DNA of 14,195 nucleotides from Clostridiaceae bacterium (lineage in GTDB: Bacteria; Bacillota; Clostridia; Oscillospirales; Acutalibacteraceae): contig JAEDNG010000012.1 in the NCBI GenBank assembly GCA_016302625.1, positions 1-14,195 on the forward strand, written 5' to 3'. Each line of letters begins with the position of its first letter. Position 1 is the stretch's first letter. The notes under the pieces were generated by a model. The model worked only from the letters and a program-made list of their open reading frames with translations. It was not told the DNA's origin and did no database searches. The position numbers and the translations under genes were made by a program. Below, piece after piece: positions 13,247-14,195 of this stretch.

Positions 13247-14195
13247 TTACTGTTTTGCCGCGTCAATTATTTTTTGTGCAAGAGCAGACGGAACCTCCTC
13301 ATAACGCTCCGGAGTCAAAGTAAATGTCGCGGTGCCCTGAGTGATCGAGCGCATTGCGGTCGAAAAGTCAGACATTTCCGCAATGGGAACCTCGGCTATA
13401 ACTTCCTGCATTTTGTTTTCCGCAGGATTCATACCGATAATTCTGCCGCGGCGTTTGTTAATGTCGCCGATTACATCTCCGAGCATTTCGTCGGGGACAA
13501 GTACCTTTAAAGTGCCGATAGGCTCAAGCAATACGGGATTTGCCTGCGGAATACCGTCTCTGAAGGCTATTGAAGCCGCCATCTTGAAGGACATTTCGGA
13601 TGAATCCACCGGATGATAAGAACCGTCAACAAGCGTTGCTTTTATTCCTACCATAGGATAGCCGGCAAGCACGCCTTTAGCCGTACATTCGCGAAGTCCC
13701 TTTTCAACAGCAGGGAAAAAGTTTTTCGGAACAGCTCCGCCGAAAACCCGTTCCTCAAATACAAGCTCTTCGGAATCGCACGGTTCAAACTCAATCCATA
13801 CGTCGCCGAACTGACCGTGACCGCCCGATTGCTTTTTGTGCCTTCCTTGAACCTTAACCGGCTTTCTTATGGTCTCACGGTAAGCGATTTTAGGTGTTTT
13901 AAGCTCGACCTCCGCACCGAATTTTGATTTAAGTCTTGATACGATAACGTCGATATGCTGTTCACCCAAAGCCGACAGAATCTGTTCGTGAGTTTCATTG
14001 TCTGTGCAGACCGAAACGGTCGGATCTTCTTCGGCAAGGCGGCTTAAAGCCGAGGTGATTTTTTCCTCGTCTCCCTTTGCCTTTGGATATATCGCAACCG
14101 AAATACTCGGAGCGGGGAAAGCTATCGGAGCGGCTTTTATTTTTCCGGAGGCAGAAAGGGTATCGCCTGTAAGCACGTTGCCGAGCTTTGAAACC
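13247..14195 (-). CDS. Elongation factor G paralogue, C-terminal part (5' end outside window)
   Basis: About 316 C-terminal residues of a translational GTPase; the G domain lies beyond the right edge. The visible part starts at the end of domain II (VSKLGNVLTGDTL), then domain III, domain IV with RHKKQSGGHGQFGDV and GSYHPVDSSEMSFKMA, and domain V ending in AQKIIDAAKQ. The HxVDSSE tip loop of domain IV, which reaches the decoding site during translocation, is intact. The RHKKQSGGHGQFG stretch differs from the KFARQSGGRGQYG-type of main EF-G and is nearer to the second EF-G class (FusA2-like), so this is probably a paralogue and not the main translocase. Tetracycline-resistance TetM-type proteins are less likely. 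The first in-frame GTG, near 14176, is internal and not a start. Confidence 0.9.
   Translation of the reverse strand, partial: VSKLGNVLTGDTLSASGKIKAAPIAFPAPSISVAIYPKAKGDEEKITSALSRLAEEDPTVSVCTDNETHEQILSALGEQHIDVIVSRLKSKFGAEVELKTPKIAYRETIRKPVKVQGRHKKQSGGHGQFGDVWIEFEPCDSEELVFEERVFGGAVPKNFFPAVEKGLRECTAKGVLAGYPMVGIKATLVDGSYHPVDSSEMSFKMAASIAFRDGIPQANPVLLEPIGTLKVLVPDEMLGDVIGDINKRRGRIIGMNPAENKMQEVIAEVPIAEMSDFSTAMRSITQGTATFTLTPERYEEVPSALAQKIIDAAKQ

Overview
The window looks like chromosomal DNA from a low-to-medium GC anaerobic Firmicute, most likely a gut or rumen Clostridia of the Oscillospiraceae/Ruminococcaceae type. This is inferred from gene content: a V/A-type ATPase operon of the Enterococcus hirae ntp type, a FeoA-FeoB set with a separate small Cys-rich protein, a MurF-like ligase with a membrane domain, and a surface protein with a cohesin-like domain. 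No database search was possible. I see no mobile element, CRISPR array, rRNA or tRNA, and no gene-free stretch longer than 200 bp.

Layout. (1) 1-4646, minus strand: the first six genes of a V-type ATPase operon in the order ntpF-ntpI-ntpK-ntpE-ntpC-ntpG. The catalytic A, B and D genes would be expected beyond the left edge. The genes encode peripheral stalk, membrane stator, rotor ring and central-stalk parts. The K subunit keeps the residues known to bind Na+ in the E. hirae ring. (2) 4647-4852: a divergent promoter region with one promoter per side and an imperfect tandem direct repeat between them. (3) 4853-12020, plus strand: seven tightly packed genes (alpha/beta hydrolase, membrane MurF-like ligase, D-Ala-D-Ala ligase, CDF metal exporter, feoA, feoB, 47-residue FeoB-associated protein). 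Gaps run from -4 to 28 nt, and a strong hairpin follows. Peptidoglycan precursor genes and divalent-metal genes thus appear to share one transcript. (4) 12071-13117, minus strand: a secreted, C-terminally membrane-anchored cohesin-like protein with its own promoter. (5) 13247-14195, minus strand: the C-terminal part of an EF-G paralogue, cut by the right edge, with a hairpin after its stop.

How they work together. The V-ATPase couples ATP to Na+ (predicted) movement. Ddl makes D-Ala-D-Ala, and the MurF-like enzyme is the natural candidate to use it or a related substrate at the membrane. FeoA/FeoB and the small Cys-rich protein import Fe2+, while the CDF protein, whose metal site looks Mn/Fe-like rather than Zn-like, would export a divalent metal. 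I found no clearly new multi-gene system. The points most worth a second look are the MurF-like protein that lacks the canonical substrate-binding domain, the CDF protein with a duplicated cytoplasmic domain, the cohesin-like surface protein, and a strong excess of the hexamer AAGCTT.
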